A stretch of 64,000 nucleotides of DNA from Mesorhabditis belari (GCA_958450365.1 CAUEEP010000911.1:930001-994000), one strand, 5' to 3'; positions 23,017 through 36,529 are shown, counted from the stretch's first letter. Numbers and translations: made by a program. Notes: a model not told the origin generated them from the sequence alone.

Positions 23017-26000
23017 TCACCTCGTTGTGCCGCCCATCTCGCGTAGTTGATCGATAAAACTAAAAAAATGGATGCATTAGAAGTGTATGAACTTTGATTT
23101 AATCTAAACTGCGGTGTTTCCACTAGAAATCCTTAAAAAGATCAGAGTTTCAATTACAATTCAAAAAATGCAATTACCCTCGGTTTAATTACCCAAATAA
23201 ATGTTTTTAAACTGTAACTTCACTAGAAATCTTTAAAATCCGGCTTTTTCGCTAGGTCTAGACTTCTAATCAATCAAAATTCTTTCCAACCTTTGCGCAT
23301 TGAGCATATGTGTGGTGGCGAGGAGAACTGACGGACCTCCGGCTTGATTCCGACGCTCGTTTGCAGCCCGCACTTGAGCCAACTAAAAAGGGAAATATTA
23401 CAAAGCTTTGCCAACCAAAATTTAGCTTTTGATCGTTCAGCAAGTCTAGAATCTTGTGAATTTTGATGAAAACCAGCTCACCTCAGCATACGTCGCTCCG
23501 CCGATCACAAAAACGATGATGTTGTCGACTCGAGCGCTAAAAGAGAATATTGAAAGTGTTTGCAAACTCAAAAGCTACAAAAATTTTTTGTTTAACTCTA
23601 GATCAACTTCATTTTTGACTAGCTCTGGTACCAAATTCTATCAAAATACTACACATTCTCCAAACCACTCGCCTATACTGTGACGCCGTGTGTTTCGGGT
23701 AGACATTCTCGTTGAATCGTCCTCTCGCAATCGACTCGATGATTTGCGTCAAATACGGGGTGTGCTGGGTGTACACGTTCTCCACGCCTTTCAACCCTTT
23801 GATGAATCTAAAAGAACAGCAAGACTAGGAGGTTTCTCAACACTTCCACGATTTGGCGTGGAACTGTTGCGAATCCAATCTTAACTCTATCAAGCCCACC
23901 TTTTCGTCATTTCGACAGCCGATTGGCTCCCGAAGAGGTCATTCTTTCGTCTCGACGCTCCGCCAAATCGCAAAAGCACTCGCACAAGGGAAGCAGCAGC
24001 TGGTTCTATAAGAATAAAATGTAAAATTTTTGCATATAAAGACTGATTAAGTTTTATGTGCCTTTAAATGGCAAGGAAGCAATTGTTATATGAAATTACT
24101 TGAACGGTTTACTTTTAGCTCACCTTTCGATCTCAACAACGCCACCACACCATCGATATCGTTGTTTTGGTGTTGTTCGAAGCGCAACGCGTAGAGCAAA
24201 ACGAGTCGAGTCGCATTCTAAAATGGAGAATGATGAGTGAAATCGTTGAAACTTCAATTTCAAAGCTCTTTTTTATAAACACATTAACTCCAATCAAAAA
24301 TTGTCCCCAACAATCACTTAAACTCACCAATACTGTCGTCTGCTTGTTCACCAGATGATTTCTGACTCGATCGAGGCATGTCGTGTGATCTCCATCAACC
24401 ACAATCGATTGTTCCAACTAAAAGTCGAATGAGAATTCTGAAGTTTGCCATTAAAACCCACCTCCGACACTTCCAAGAGATTATTCGCGGCAACAAGGCG
24501 ACTCAACTCGCCCACAATCGAGACGTGCTTTGAAACGGTGCCTAAAATGTAGCAAATTTACAAATTAACCTTTAAATTTGAAAATTTTTTGACCTTTCCT
24601 TACCTGACATTTTCTTGAATTGCGGGTATTCCTCGACAAAACTCTTCATATCCGCTATCGATTCGACATTTTTGTGGATTTGAGCCTAAACGAGTGGATT
24701 CCCATTTAAAATATGTAAAATTACTCCGACCTTTGACTGAAATTGTTCCATCAATTGCTTTATGCTCTGTCCGATCTCACCGAAATTCGCGTTTACATTC
24801 TAAAATTGATAGCTTAAATGTTAAATTCACCAATATAAACAAACTTTTTCATAAAATTCATCTTGTAGTTCGGAAAGCACCAAACTTTGTCCATCCAGCG
24901 TCACTCGATTATTCTGCAAGCCGAGTAGCTCGTGCACCTGAATGGAAGAAATGATTGGTATGAATGAAATTTTGGAATATACTTCAAAATAAATAAAAAT
25001 ATGAGACTTGGCAATGTTTACATTGGCTAGAAATGGTTCTTAAATAAACGAATCGCTTGTTTCTTGATAAATTCGCTAATTTAAAGAATCCCTAAAACTG
25101 CTGCATGACAGGCTTAGATAAAACAAGAGATTCTTCAATTTAGCCTTTTTTCCACAATTCCTTTTCCCTCACCATCGCTTCATACGTCCATTGATTCAAA
25201 AGTGGCGTGGCACAATCCTCGGATCGATCGATCACCAACAACAGCGTATCCTCTTTGCACGTCCGGAAGAGGGCCTCCTCACGGCGCATCACCTAAATTA
25301 GGTTAATATAATGGAAAATCTTTGGCAAAAGTGATTGAAGAAAGTTTGCTGCCAAATACACACCTGTGTCACCTCGTCGGCCAATTTCTCGCAATCGCCG
25401 TTCGACTTTTGATAGCTAAAGAACACAAGTACTTCAAAGAGTTTACAGATTCTACAGTTTTTCTTTGGAATGGTAATGTTTCTATCCTTTACATTAACAT
25501 TTTTACAAGTATATACCAGTCATTGGAGAGAGTTGTGCGCTTGTTTGGTTACTAATTGATATGGGATAAAACTTTACAAACAAGTTCATTGAAACATTAA
25601 AATAAAATAAAGTTTCAAGCTAATAACTGACACATTTTACATCAAATTAACACTGGTAAATTGAATGGACCAATAAAATTGAGCTTCTTTGGATTTTTTT
25701 GACTATTAATTGACATTACAAACTTTACATCTTGATTGAAACATTGTTCAATTGCTCCTAATGCTTCCATTCTAGACCCACCAAACAGTTGGCGCCTTTT
25801 TGAAAGCCAACAACAACGAGATGATCGTCTGTTTTGCGTGCAGAAAAGCGGTGGTGCTGAGGCGGAGAGATGCATCGTATGGATGATGAAGACCGATTGA
25901 TAACAGATGTTTGGACAACGGGACGGCGTCGATGAAGAACTCGTGCACCTCGCGAACCTAAGTAAAGAATTGGATGCCATAACGCCAGCTTAATAACCCA

Positions 26001-27190
26001 ATTTTCACAAAAATTACCGTTTCTTCTTCATCAGCTTCGGCGAGCAGCTTGATATCGCTTTTGTTAGCAATGTTGGAGAAGACTGAACAAAAGTGTTTTC
26101 AAAAGTAAAAGTGTGCCCTACAGATATAATATTGAGCGTATTTAGGCGATCGGAGCTCTCGACACAACAATTGAATGTTCTCGGCGGTGGGACGGACAAA
26201 GACAATACACTAAATCAAACAATGCAATGGTTCAAAGATTCAAACTAGTCTGTTAGCTTCAATCTATCAAAATGTGAAAGGTTTTATGTCTAGTTTAAGC
26301 TAAGATTCTGTTCAAGGCTACTTTTATATTTCAAAACTTCAAGCCAAGCCAAGTCAAGTCAAGGACAATAAAGCAATGAAATGTCTCTTGGTGGTATAGT
26401 ATTTCGGGAGGAGACAGGGTGCATTCGTCCCTATTGAGACAGAGCGCACTAATTTCTGCTTCTAGGGTTTTTAATAGCGTAGATTCCTAGTTTAGAATCT
26501 ATTTAAGCTTTAGTAAAAGTTTTTAAAACTAGTAAAAAGTTCGAAAAAACTGGTCTTTCCAAATTGCCTACTATAGCGCCTGTTTTCTTTCCTGTGGGGA
26601 TACTCAAAATTCAGGTGAAGCCAAGAAAATTGGCATGGCTTAACGTTTTGAAGCATCTTGTATAATATTAAAACAAACCTTCAAATGTTTAATGTTTTCC
26701 CGTGGCGCGGCGTTGTCGATTCTCTCAAACAAGTAGACCTCTTTGTGCATCATTTCTGATTGGGCAAAGGCACACGAAACGATTCCCGTCTAAAACAAGA
26801 CCAATTTATATGCTTTATCAAAGCAGCAGTATGACTAATTAAGTAACAAATGGCCTAATTATATCGCTAATATGTCTATAATCAACGGGTCTTTATCCGT
26901 TTAAGCTTGGTTACATTAAAGTTGGAAAATCTGATTGGAATGACTCAATAAAATCAACCTAAAGCTGTTTTTGGCTGAGTTTCGCATGTTTGTTCGCAAT
27001 CATTCTGATTAAATTTGAAATGACTTTTGATCAATTTAGACTAATCAGATCCGTTTTCAACTTTCCAAACCTAGTCTAACCGAAAAAATTCCCTTACCGT
27101 TTCCTTATCCATCAGCAAAACTTTCATCTGCGGGCCGGCCTGTGTCACCATTTCGCCGATATACAGCCGCGCAGTCGCTAGAATATTCAT
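23017..27190 (-). CDS. vps-45: VPS45, Sec1/Munc18-family vesicle-fusion regulator, 18 exons
   Basis: Exons (high to low): 27190-27098, 26789-26679, 26209-26122, 26082-26018, 25957-25782, 25415-25364, 25292-25173, 24937-24845, 24799-24731, 24685-24604, 24541-24462, 24417-24328, 24217-24124, 24005-23900, 23807-23673, 23536-23482, 23382-23291 and 23059-23017. All phases close, giving 547 codons, the family length. Landmarks are [10 protein letters not shown] near the start, [19 protein letters not shown] mid-protein, [31 protein letters not shown] and [14 protein letters not shown]45 binds endosomal syntaxins such as Tlg2/syntaxin-16 and promotes SNARE assembly in Golgi-endosome and endosomal recycling traffic; it is cytosolic and membrane-associated. 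The intron after 23673 starts with GC rather than GT (TATAG, then GCGAGT), required by the frame. It lies 381 bases downstream of CCDC47 on the same strand. Confidence 0.95.
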
Positions 27191-27571
27191 CCCACTAAAT
27201 TTTTATTCGTTTTGAAAGACAAAAAACATAATAACTTATTCGAAAACAAAGAGAATACTGAGAATTTCCGAAAAATTTGAACACTAACATAACATTTTCT
27301 AATCGATCACAACGGCTAGAAGAGAAAAATGGCCAAAATGACAGGTGCAGTACTTAGGAATTTCAACTTATTGCTCGGAATTTGTCTATTTTCATGAAAA
27401 CTCCTCAATTTTAGTAATTTTTGGAACTTTTAAAGAAAAAAAGGAAGTCAAGTAACATTTTTGACCCCCATTAATAGCTCGTGCAAAAATTTTAGTCAAA
27501 CACCGACCCCTAACCTGTCACAGTACTAACACCAAAGATAACAAAACGAAATTTGAGCAAATAAAGCACGT

Positions 27572-30141
27572 TCAACGAATTTTCAACTGTTTCATCTTTG
27601 GCTTCATCTTGCGATCGTGTTTCGCCTCCAATTTCTCCAAGCGTCGCTGCTTTTCTGGGTCTTCCTCCTCCAATAGTCGTTGCTTCCTTTCGCGTGTCCT
27701 TTCCTCGCGCCTAGCTTGAGCGGCTTCCTGTCGCTGTAGATGAGTTGTCTTCAAGAAACTCTCCTCCACCGTTTGCCGGTTCTTCTCGGTTTTCACTTTT
27801 CCCTCACGTGACAGCCGGAATCGTCGTGCTTTGTCCAACAGGTAGAACATCAACGAGATCAATTCGTCATCCTCTTCATGCACCTCGTCATTGCCATCAC
27901 GGAGTTCGAAGGAGAAGATTGCGACACGTGAAACGTCCGGCAGACGGGTGTAAGTCTCTCCCTCAGCAAGCTTTTGGCCACAGAATTGATCGGTGATGTG
28001 AATGGAATGGATTCGTTGCTCGTACTTTCGCAGAAGGGTCAACACACCGGGGTCAAGCACTCCCAAAGCGGCCTCGTTCAGCTCGGAGAAGAGTCCCCAA
28101 CTTGCTGGCAATCCTTGGAACGATCCACTTTTCTTCTCACTTGCGTACGTGGAGAGATCGGCCAGCTCTTTATGCTGTTTAGCGACGTGTTTCTTCTGTC
28201 CAACGGCTAGCACCCAAGAGTCGATCTCGTTTTGGTCAAAGTCAAACTTGAATGTGATTTTGTCGGTTTGCGGTGAGAAGAGTCCAATCACTCGGCTCAC
28301 CAAGTCTTGCCTTTTCATGGTTCTCATTTGAATCAAGAGTCCCGAGACACCGACACGTCCAGAGCACCAAATTGAGAATGAGCAATCAGTGTCTTTTGTG
28401 AGATTTCCCTCAGATGGCGTCTCCGACAATCCATCGTCACCAACCACAGCGAATTGTTGTTCCAAAGCGGCCTTGTGCGCGGCAAACCAATTGTAGGCGA
28501 GATTTTGGTTGGTGGCTCGACCGAAGATGTAGTTGAGAAGGTAGAGCGCCAAAATGAGCATCACTACCGCTTCCACTTGATACGAGGCCCAATTCGATCG
28601 GAAATGTGCAGGCACATCGGCGAATTTCAGCGGCTCTGGCTGGCTTGGTGTTTCCTGGTTGGTTTGCTGCTCGTTCTCCTCTGTTTCTTCGACAACACCG
28701 AAATCGTCATCGTCATCATCGTCAGTAGTCACCGGTTTCTGCTGTTGTTGCTGTTGTTTTTCTTCCTTCACCGGTTCCTCGACTTTTGGCTTTTCTTGCT
28801 GTGATGGTGGCTTCGGGATCTCGACCTCGTCGTCCTAAATTTAGAAATTAAAACGGGTTGTAAGATTAATTATTTCTTGTCATTTAGGAACCTCGCACCT
28901 GGATTTAAGCAGATAATTTCTGCAACGGAGCCTAGTTTTTTCTAAACCCTAAGCATTCAAAATTTAATTTGACTAAAGTAATAATCAATTGTCAGTCAGT
29001 AAACAAGGCCTTGCTACAGGTTCTGAAGCCGATTTTCCGCAAAATGATTTTGATTTTTGGTACTTTGTGGGTTGGGGGCACTTTTTAAAAAAATCTTCAC
29101 TTTTCCTGGGGGTAATCAGTGAGGCTGAATACGAATTCGTGTTTTTAGACCCGGTTTATCATCGAAAAACCGACTCTGTGCTTAAGATCACTGTTGCTCA
29201 GGTTAGGAAACGGTTTAACAAATTTTCTTTTAACAAAAATAGGTGTAACAGCCTGTTTTTTTTCTTGTTAAACCCATTAACCTCAAGGTCCCTATAAGCA
29301 GCCCAAAAATGATTCAAGCTATCGTTAACTCGATAAGCTTAAAATGAGAAGACTTGGAATCAACGCCTTGAAGAAGATGACTCTGCTGGAGTTGAGTGCC
29401 AAACACCTCCTTGAAGAACAATTTGAAGCATGATTAATGGCTAACGGTCTCCTCGCGAAAAAAAATGCAATTTAGTTGACTGTATATCATGAAAAGGTCC
29501 TATAAACGTTAATTTTTGAGTGAAGTGAAGAGAAAAGTATAGATTTTAAAAACAGTGCCGGTACTTTGGTGATTGGGAGGGGCCACTTTTATCCTGGCTT
29601 AGTTGGATCTAATGTTTTGAGTGTTTGTATTGCTACCTTTTATCTATTCTAAGGTCATCAAATATGCTTAATAGATTGGTGATTATTCTGTTTTTGGTAA
29701 TTCTAGCCTAATCTCATGTACTTGAACCACCAAACGCTACCTCAAAGCTGCTTACCCTTGGAAATAAAATAAAAGCGGCAATATGAAACTTGAAACATGT
29801 TGTAGAAGCATATTGGTTTGCCTAAAAGTAGAAGCCTATTTGTTTGCCCTAGAATAGGTAGATAAAAGGTGTTAATACAACCACTCAAAACAATAAATAG
29901 ATCCAACTGAGCCAGGATAAAAGTGACCCCTCCCAACCAGCAAAGTACTTTGGCCCCTTGGTACCAAAGTGCCAACGAACCCACAACCAACTTTCTTCGT
30001 TAATAATCAACTTAATAACAAACTCGTTACCTCAAATTCAGCGAACTCGTTCAGTTCAGCATTCCCGGGCGGTCCCGCTAGCGCACCGAGCGTGCAGAAG
30101 AGGAGAAAAATGGCGAAATGCCTGGTCGCGAAGAGCCGCAT
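27572..30141 (-). CDS. ccdc-47: CCDC47 (PAT complex subunit, ER membrane chaperone), 2 exons
   Basis: Exon 1 is 30141-30031 and exon 2 is 28834-27572, joined in phase 0 to 457 codons (human protein about 480). Exon 1 gives a cleavable signal peptide (RHFAIFLLFCTLGALA) and the family signature NEFAEFE, continuing into acidic exon 2. A single membrane span (VEAVVMLILALYLLNYIFG) lies near residues 124-142, followed by the conserved cytosolic domain (FDFDQNEIDSWVLAVGQKKH) and a basic coiled-coil tail rich in RREERTRERKQ. CCDC47 works with Asterix as the PAT complex at the translocon, binding nascent multipass membrane proteins. The start at 30141 is the only one giving a signal peptide. The 1.2-kb intron holds a foldback repeat. 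The gene is divergent from CMTR1 and may head an operon with VPS45. Confidence 0.95.
29550..29955. mobile_element. Foldback/MITE-like inverted repeat in the CCDC47 intron
   Basis: Imperfect inverted arms 29563-29630 and 29878-29953 share TTTTATCCTGGCT, AGTTGGATCTA and GGGAGGGG with their complements. There is no coding capacity. It could be a non-autonomous DNA element. Confidence 0.55.
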
Positions 30142-31039
30142 TGTTTCACGCGATCCAATTCAAGAATCAATTAAGCTCTAAATTGATGTGTAAAAGGATG
30201 TAAATCAAAAGATAAGCAATAAAGAAATCAAAAACTCTAAAAAACTCTTAAGAAATCAAAAAATTAGACTTATCAGACGAAATTTTAGGCTCTCAACAAC
30301 AAAATGGCGCTCAAGAAACAAAAATTTTCAACCAGAATATGAATTTGTTGGTAAATTTACAAAGTTTAATTGTAAATCTACAATTTGATGGTCTAACTAA
30401 CAACAAAAACCTTTCGTTTCCAGGCGAATTGGCCTCAAAATCATCTATTTACTTGTTAATCGGCCCAAACAACAAGGTACACAAAAGGGAAGTACGGTGG
30501 AAAGGGCATAAAGAAGAGCGCTGAGCATCTAGAGCCGTAGATAAGGCCACAGAATTCAAAAAAGCAACGCAAATTTGTTAAAAGCGCACAATCTTACGCC
30601 ATTGTTCTGCTTTTGAAAAAGAAAATGCTAAATTCTTTTTTCTTTTTGCCTTATATCCGTTTTAAGCAGTTTTTAAAGATATTCAGCCAATAAGGTGAAT
30701 ATCTTAAGGGGTGTCTATCTAGATTCAGTCAATAAGCTGAATATCTTTTTGTTGAAAGCGAAAATATTTGATGCCTTCTTTTAATTTGCCTTGCGTTATA
30801 TAATTCCTAAAAAAGTTTAAAATGTTCAGCTAATAACCTAAATATTCTTATGAATTTGGGTATTTAACCCAAAATTGAAAATTTAAAGGCAAGAATTCAT
30901 TATTGCTTCCACTTCTCCAGCGTTTCGTTGCACTTTTTGTTGCTTGTTGTTTTGTTTTTAAACTTTTATCGTTTTAATCTCACTTTTTATCATTTTCAGT
31001 GAACGACGCGGCCAACCACAGCATCGACCCGTCACAAAC
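30142..31039. promoter_or_regulatory. Bidirectional intergenic region between CCDC47 and CMTR1
   Basis: About 0.9 kb separates the two divergent start codons. It has no ORF worth calling. Repeated GATATTCAGC/AATAAGCTGAATATC texts occur at 30677-30750 and 30835. The CMTR1 side ends in CATTTTCAG at 30999, a likely trans-splice acceptor 40 bases before the ATG at 31040. Confidence 0.5.
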
Positions 31040-34000
31040 ATGTACTCCTCATCGATTTCGGTGAGGATTTGTAAGATTTTTGCTCGGATCAGAAGATTTA
31101 CGGCTAAAAACGTCTAAACGTTGATCCGATTTGATGAGCCAAATCACGATGAAAGCTCATCTGTAAGGATCAGGCTAAAAACGTCTACACTTTGACTATA
31201 AATTGTTGATTGACGGTTTAAAGTTCTGAATTTTGCAAAAGTTTATGTTTAAAAGACGTTACTTTTCACAATGTGACGGACTTAACGCATTAAAGCTTTA
31301 AAAAAGGGTCTATTTTGAATTCGATCACATTTTTTCTCCCATTGATATATTTTTCTTCAGGATTCCGACGATGAGCAACAAGAAGCGCGAAACGAAACAG
31401 CAAACAATCACTCGAACAAAGCATTTCGGAAAGTTGTAAGGGATCTTTATAAAATTATTAAAATTAAAATTGTGAGATCATAGTGAAAAGCTAGATTTTC
31501 TAACATTTTTTCGTTTAGAACAAGTACAATTCATCAAGCGCTCGTCAGCGGTCCGTCTCGGAAGACGAAGAGGAAGAAGTTGCTCCCGTGGAAGATGATG
31601 AGCCAAATCACGATGAAAGCTCATCTGTAAGGATTGAGAAAGCAATGGAATGAATAGAATGTAGAACAATGCAACAATAGTTTTAAATCATTCAAAGGCG
31701 TTTTGTTTTTGTGTTTTATGCGGTGGCTTAGCATAAATAGAACCACTCGTTGCTTAGATTGTTTGTTGGAAAGCTTTTTTCTCCAAAATCTTATTTGATT
31801 TAGGTAGAGCGAGCCTCAACGCCAGAGTTCTTCCCAGACGATGATGAGCCGCCAGCTGTAGAACGAGAAACTGTAAGCTATCTTACTTCTAAACTTTTAC
31901 AGGTCGTGACTGTGCATAAAGATAACTTGTGCTAATATTTATGCTTTTAGTCCACCAGCAATCGCAAGAGGCCACTTCATGAGGATGAGGGTGGCGATCA
32001 ATCGCCGTTGAAGAAGCCGGCGGGTGGTATTGGAGAACGACTGATGGCAAAGATGGGCTTCAAGCCGGGCGAGGGACTTGGAAGAGATAAACAGGGTGAG
32101 TGAAATGTAAATGAGGAGTAGAATAGAAGCTGCCAAAATCTATTAACGTCAGAACTTTGATTAATAATTTATCATTTAGGTATCGCTGAGCCGATCAAGT
32201 TGGCCATGCAAAAGGGCCGCATGGGGTTGGGACATCAAGAATCGAAGGTATCAACAAATTTTACGAAAAAATTTATGTCAGCTTTAGGCACTTCAATATG
32301 ATCCGACAAAGCAATGGGACGATTCAGAGGAGAAGAAAACTGTTGAAGAGGTGGTGGTTCATTTTGAAATTGCTTAAAGTTTATATTTAGACCCCCGTCT
32401 GGATGTCACTCTTCAGTGACGACGCAAATGGTTTAGTGGAACGACAAGATGAGGTACTTGAACGATTTTAGAACTTCAGCAAACGAGTTTCTTAGGTGAA
32501 TCGTGTCATCAAGGACAAGAAGCAATTCCTCGTCGCTGAAGTAAACCAAAAGTTTTTGTTCCAAATAAAAGTGTTTCAGAAGAAGCTCTTCATCGAGGAT
32601 GAGGTGGATGTGGTTGATGGGCAATTGTTGAAGAAGCTTTTGGAAGCGAAAACGGTAAGTGATTTGGCGGCCGGTTGCGCCGACTTTTGCAAGCAACGAG
32701 GAAAATTGTGATATTCAGGTGTTCGACTCATTGAACGATCGGGATTTGCGCAATTCGAGGACCAGAGCGAATCCGTATGAGACGATTGGATCCGGAATAT
32801 TTCAGGTATGGCAGAAGTGATCGTGCTCAAAATGTTACATTTTTATTCAGAACCGTGCCGCGATGAAATCCGCAAATATGGACGGGATCTTCAATTTTCT
32901 CTTCTCAAAAGAGGACACCAATTTATTGGAGGCAAGTTTTTCAAAAAGTTCCGACAAAGTTTTGATTTTCTAGGAAAAATGCCCCCTCGACGTCAATAAG
33001 CCTGGGAAAAACGATAAGCATCGACATCAGGAGCTTTTCTACTTTGCTGACGTTTGTGCAGGTAATGAAATGAAAACTTAATCTACTCTTAACCTTCTTT
33101 AATTAAGGTCCGGGTGGCTTCTCGGAGTACCAGCTGTGGCGCAAGAATTTTTACAACGCAAAGGGTTTCGGATTCACTTTGAAAGTTAAGTTTTCAAGTT
33201 ACCTAGGGTTTAACAATAATTCAAAAAGTCGATTGTATTGTTTTTGTTTAGGTTCCGACGACTTCAAACTTTCAAAATTTCTCGCCTCGTCTCCGCTTTT
33301 CTTCGAACCCTATTATGGAACACATGAGTAAGTTTAGTGCAACAGATTTTATGGACTCACCAAACAATTGCCTGACTAACAAGTGCAATTTTAGTGACGG
33401 TGATGTGACGAAACCAGCGAATATCGACTCGTTTGAGGATTTGGTGAAACGAGGAACAGAAGGAATTGGAGTCGATTTGATGATGGCCGATGGAGGATTT
33501 TGTGTTGATGGACAAGAGAATATACAGGTACTGGAGGCTGGAAATTTATCAAATTTGGCAACAGAAGGCTCGATAATGACTTTTGACCGTTTGAACGCTT
33601 CAGGAAATCCTCTCGAAACGAATCTACTTGTGCCAATTGCTCGTCTCGTTGTGCATCGTACGTGAGGGCGGAAATTTCTACTGCAAACTTTTCGACGTGT
33701 TCACGAGGTTTTCCTATGAGTAAGTGGCTTTGTTCTTGAGCTCAAAGTTTGCTTTTGTGTTTAGGTTGATCTTCTTGATGTCACTTTGCTACCAGGACGT
33801 TTGCATTCACAAGCCGCACACGAGTCGACCAGCAAATTCGGAGAGGTGAAGATTGGCTCTATACAACCAATTTTTTTTTGCTTTTGTTCAGGTACATCAT
33901 CTGCAAGGGTTTGATGAAACGCTTCTCGGATCCGATTCGTGATTTCCTCAAAGCCGTGAACCGAAAGCAACAAGAGCTGGTGGAAAAGAAAAGCGACAAA

Positions 34001-36189
34001 GATGTACAACAATTGCTACCACATCATTTCGGGAATGAGTTGACCGAATCGGAACGTCTCTTCTTGATCTACATCACCGACAACAATAACATGTGAGTGA
34101 TTTAATTAGTACCTATAGTAAGCCGGAATTCTACTGTTCAATTTATTGGTTAACTAAACCAGCTTGAAAACTGTAAGCATTATTTTGGCTGTAGTATATT
34201 CGAAACCCTGCTAACCTTTTAATGGAGAGCAAATTTTTGTTACAGGATCGCAAAACGACAAGCGCACTACCTTGAGAAGTATCGAGTGTTCGCGACAAAC
34301 GTTGGCTTAGTGGATATGGATCAAGCCGATTTACGCGAGAAGTGCATGAAATATTGGAGGGTTAGTTCCATGTTAAACGTTAATTTCCTGAATTAAAAGC
34401 CTTGACCATTAACCACCTATTGTGTTCAGGTTCCCTATGACATGCAGCCTCACGACTCGCGTCGAACCGGTCTGAATCGTGTTCAACAAGTGCACTCACC
34501 GGAGCAGCTAATGTCAAAATTTGCACCAAAGGTCTGTTTTAGGTTATAAAATCAATGTTATTGGGAGTTACTTACAGAAATCTCCCTTTTTAGATGTTCG
34601 GCTCTAATGACTTCTCAGCGAAATCGTTTGAATTCGAGAAACATTGGGAAGAGGTGAGCCTACTGTTAAAGGTTACGAGAAATTGTTTGTTCTTAAGATT
34701 TTCATAAAAAATGCTAAACCCGGCCAGTATGTACACGAGGAGTATCGCTGTTTTTGGGCTACTGAGGTGGGATTTTGTCCATCTGCTTTAAATTCTTTAG
34801 ATGCCAGGCTAATGAAATGTTTTTTTAGTTTAAAACAAATCAATCGGCCCCGGTGAAGATGAAGGTTTTGGTGGCGACACCGGTGGGTTTTTTTGGGAGG
34901 ATTCTATGCTAGATTTGTAATCATTTCCTTTTTTAGGATGCGGTCTACTATTTGGACGAGAGCTCGCATTGGACGACTTGTGATCGCTTCTTGTATCGAG
35001 TGCCCGGTCCGTCGATTTTGTTGGTTGAGTTGACCGAGGAAATGGCTAAGGTATAAATAATAAAATGTTATTAACCGGTTTTTTTATTTAGTCAAATGGA
35101 AAGCTCTCGCTCCCGGGGAAAAACAACGGCTCGATCATTCGAATCTTTGACGCGGCGGTGCTGGCGGGCGATGATGTGAGCAAGCTGAGCTACGATGATC
35201 GAATGAAATGCATTGTCAAGTACTGCAAAGCGGCTACTTTGGTCAGTGATTTTGTTTGTGTTGGAGGCATTTTTGTTTAGGTGGAGAATGTTGTCCATGT
35301 GGCGATGCCCGTGCAAAAGCCGTACAATAGTCGTGGGAGAGGCAGGGGGCAGCCACAATTCACGTAAGTAGTAGTAGTAGTAGTAGTAGTAAAGCTTTGA
35401 GTAGTAGTAAGGCAACGTGAAAATATGTACACAAAATGAGCGTTTAAGTTTCGAACGCAAATCCTACACTCCGCTACGATTGGTGCCGGCAAAGGTGTTC
35501 ACGTTGGATAGGTTGAATGAGGTGAGAGTTGAGTGGGACTTTGCAAGTGCAATACTTCTTTTTTAGCATCTACCCCGCGAACTTGTGCTCAACAACGAGA
35601 ACATTGGGGTCATTGAAGAGGATGGGAAATCATACATGGTGTCTGGTCTCTTCGTTATCAAATTTTTACAAGGTCTGCCATGTTTTTACAAAAATTTCTT
35701 TTAAAGTCAATTGAATCATTGATTTCAAAAGTTTTATTTTTTCCAGATCGTTGGTCGATGCAAATCAGCCGTAAAATGCGCCAATGCTATGCCTTCAATA
35801 TGGTGAGTGCGAAGGAATTTCAATAACTAACGATTTTTTTTGTTTAGGACACCCGTATTTCCGTGTTCTCGGATCGATTCGAGCACTCGGGTTGTTTGAC
35901 GACATTTTGGGACACACTGGTGACAGCGAAGCGGCCGCATTATCGAATGTTCTGGAATTGGAGAGCAAAATGTGAGTGCTTTTCTGAGGTTATTCTTGTT
36001 AAAGTGCTCGTTACTAGACTTGGAGCATTGGGGGTTGGAGCTAAACGATAAAACAATCCCCTTTTAACGTTTTTCCTTTCAGATGGCGATACTCCATACG
36101 GTCCACGATGGATTCTCAACGATGAGCAGAATGCTGCGGGTCCAACTCTACACGAAATAAACAAACGAATGAATGAGCTAAAGCAATAG
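31040..36189 (+). CDS. cmtr-1: CMTR1-type cap-specific mRNA (nucleoside-2'-O-)-methyltransferase 1, 32 exons
   Basis: I spliced 32 exons from 31040 to the TAG at 36187, about 955 codons. An acidic, Ser-rich N-terminus is followed by a G-patch ([19 protein letters not shown]) around residues 115-160, which in human CMTR1 recruits the helicase DHX15. The RrmJ-type methyltransferase domain shows [11 protein letters not shown], the SAM-binding [10 protein letters not shown] near residue 328, the catalytic Asp in MADGGF and Lys in FYCKLFD, then [16 protein letters not shown]. The degenerate guanylyltransferase-like half and WW-like region follow ([12 protein letters not shown] near the end). It methylates the 2'-O of the first transcribed nucleotide (cap 1) in the nucleus. 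One intron starts with GC (after 32931). The exon 14 donor is uncertain: 33197 has a GT and keeps frame. AATAAA is at 36530. Confidence 0.93.
35367..35392. repeat. AGT trinucleotide repeat
   Basis: Eight tandem GTA/AGT units inside a CMTR1 intron; it creates a spurious poly-Tyr ORF on the minus strand. Confidence 0.9.
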
Positions 36190-36529
36190 ATACTTTTACG
36201 TTCAATTTTTATTTGGTTTCTTTTGGGGTATAGATTCCGTTTTGAGTCAAATTTCGTTTAAATTTAGCAAGTTTTTGTGAAATTTTCTACAGATTCAGCT
36301 TTCAATTGATTAGCCTAAAGCTTTGCCAGATTTTTCAAAACGAAATCTTTCCATCTCTACATTTTACGGGTTTTTAAGGATACCAGGTCCATTTTTGTAG
36401 TTTTTTTTATTTTTGGGAGAAATCTATGATTCTTAATATTTGTTTGCTTTTGTTTTGCTAAAATTCTCTTGTTTGTGGTAATTTTTCTTTAAACTAGTGT
36501 TAATTTTTGTTACTTTGAGTTCTTTTGGC

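Noticed and set aside
28454..28804. Plus-strand ORF over the CCDC47 exon
   Set aside because: Antisense shadow of a well-conserved coding exon.
32399..32409. CTGGATGTCAC inside a CMTR1 exon
   Set aside because: It encodes Trp-Met-Ser in a coding exon and has no phased neighbours; treated as coincidence.
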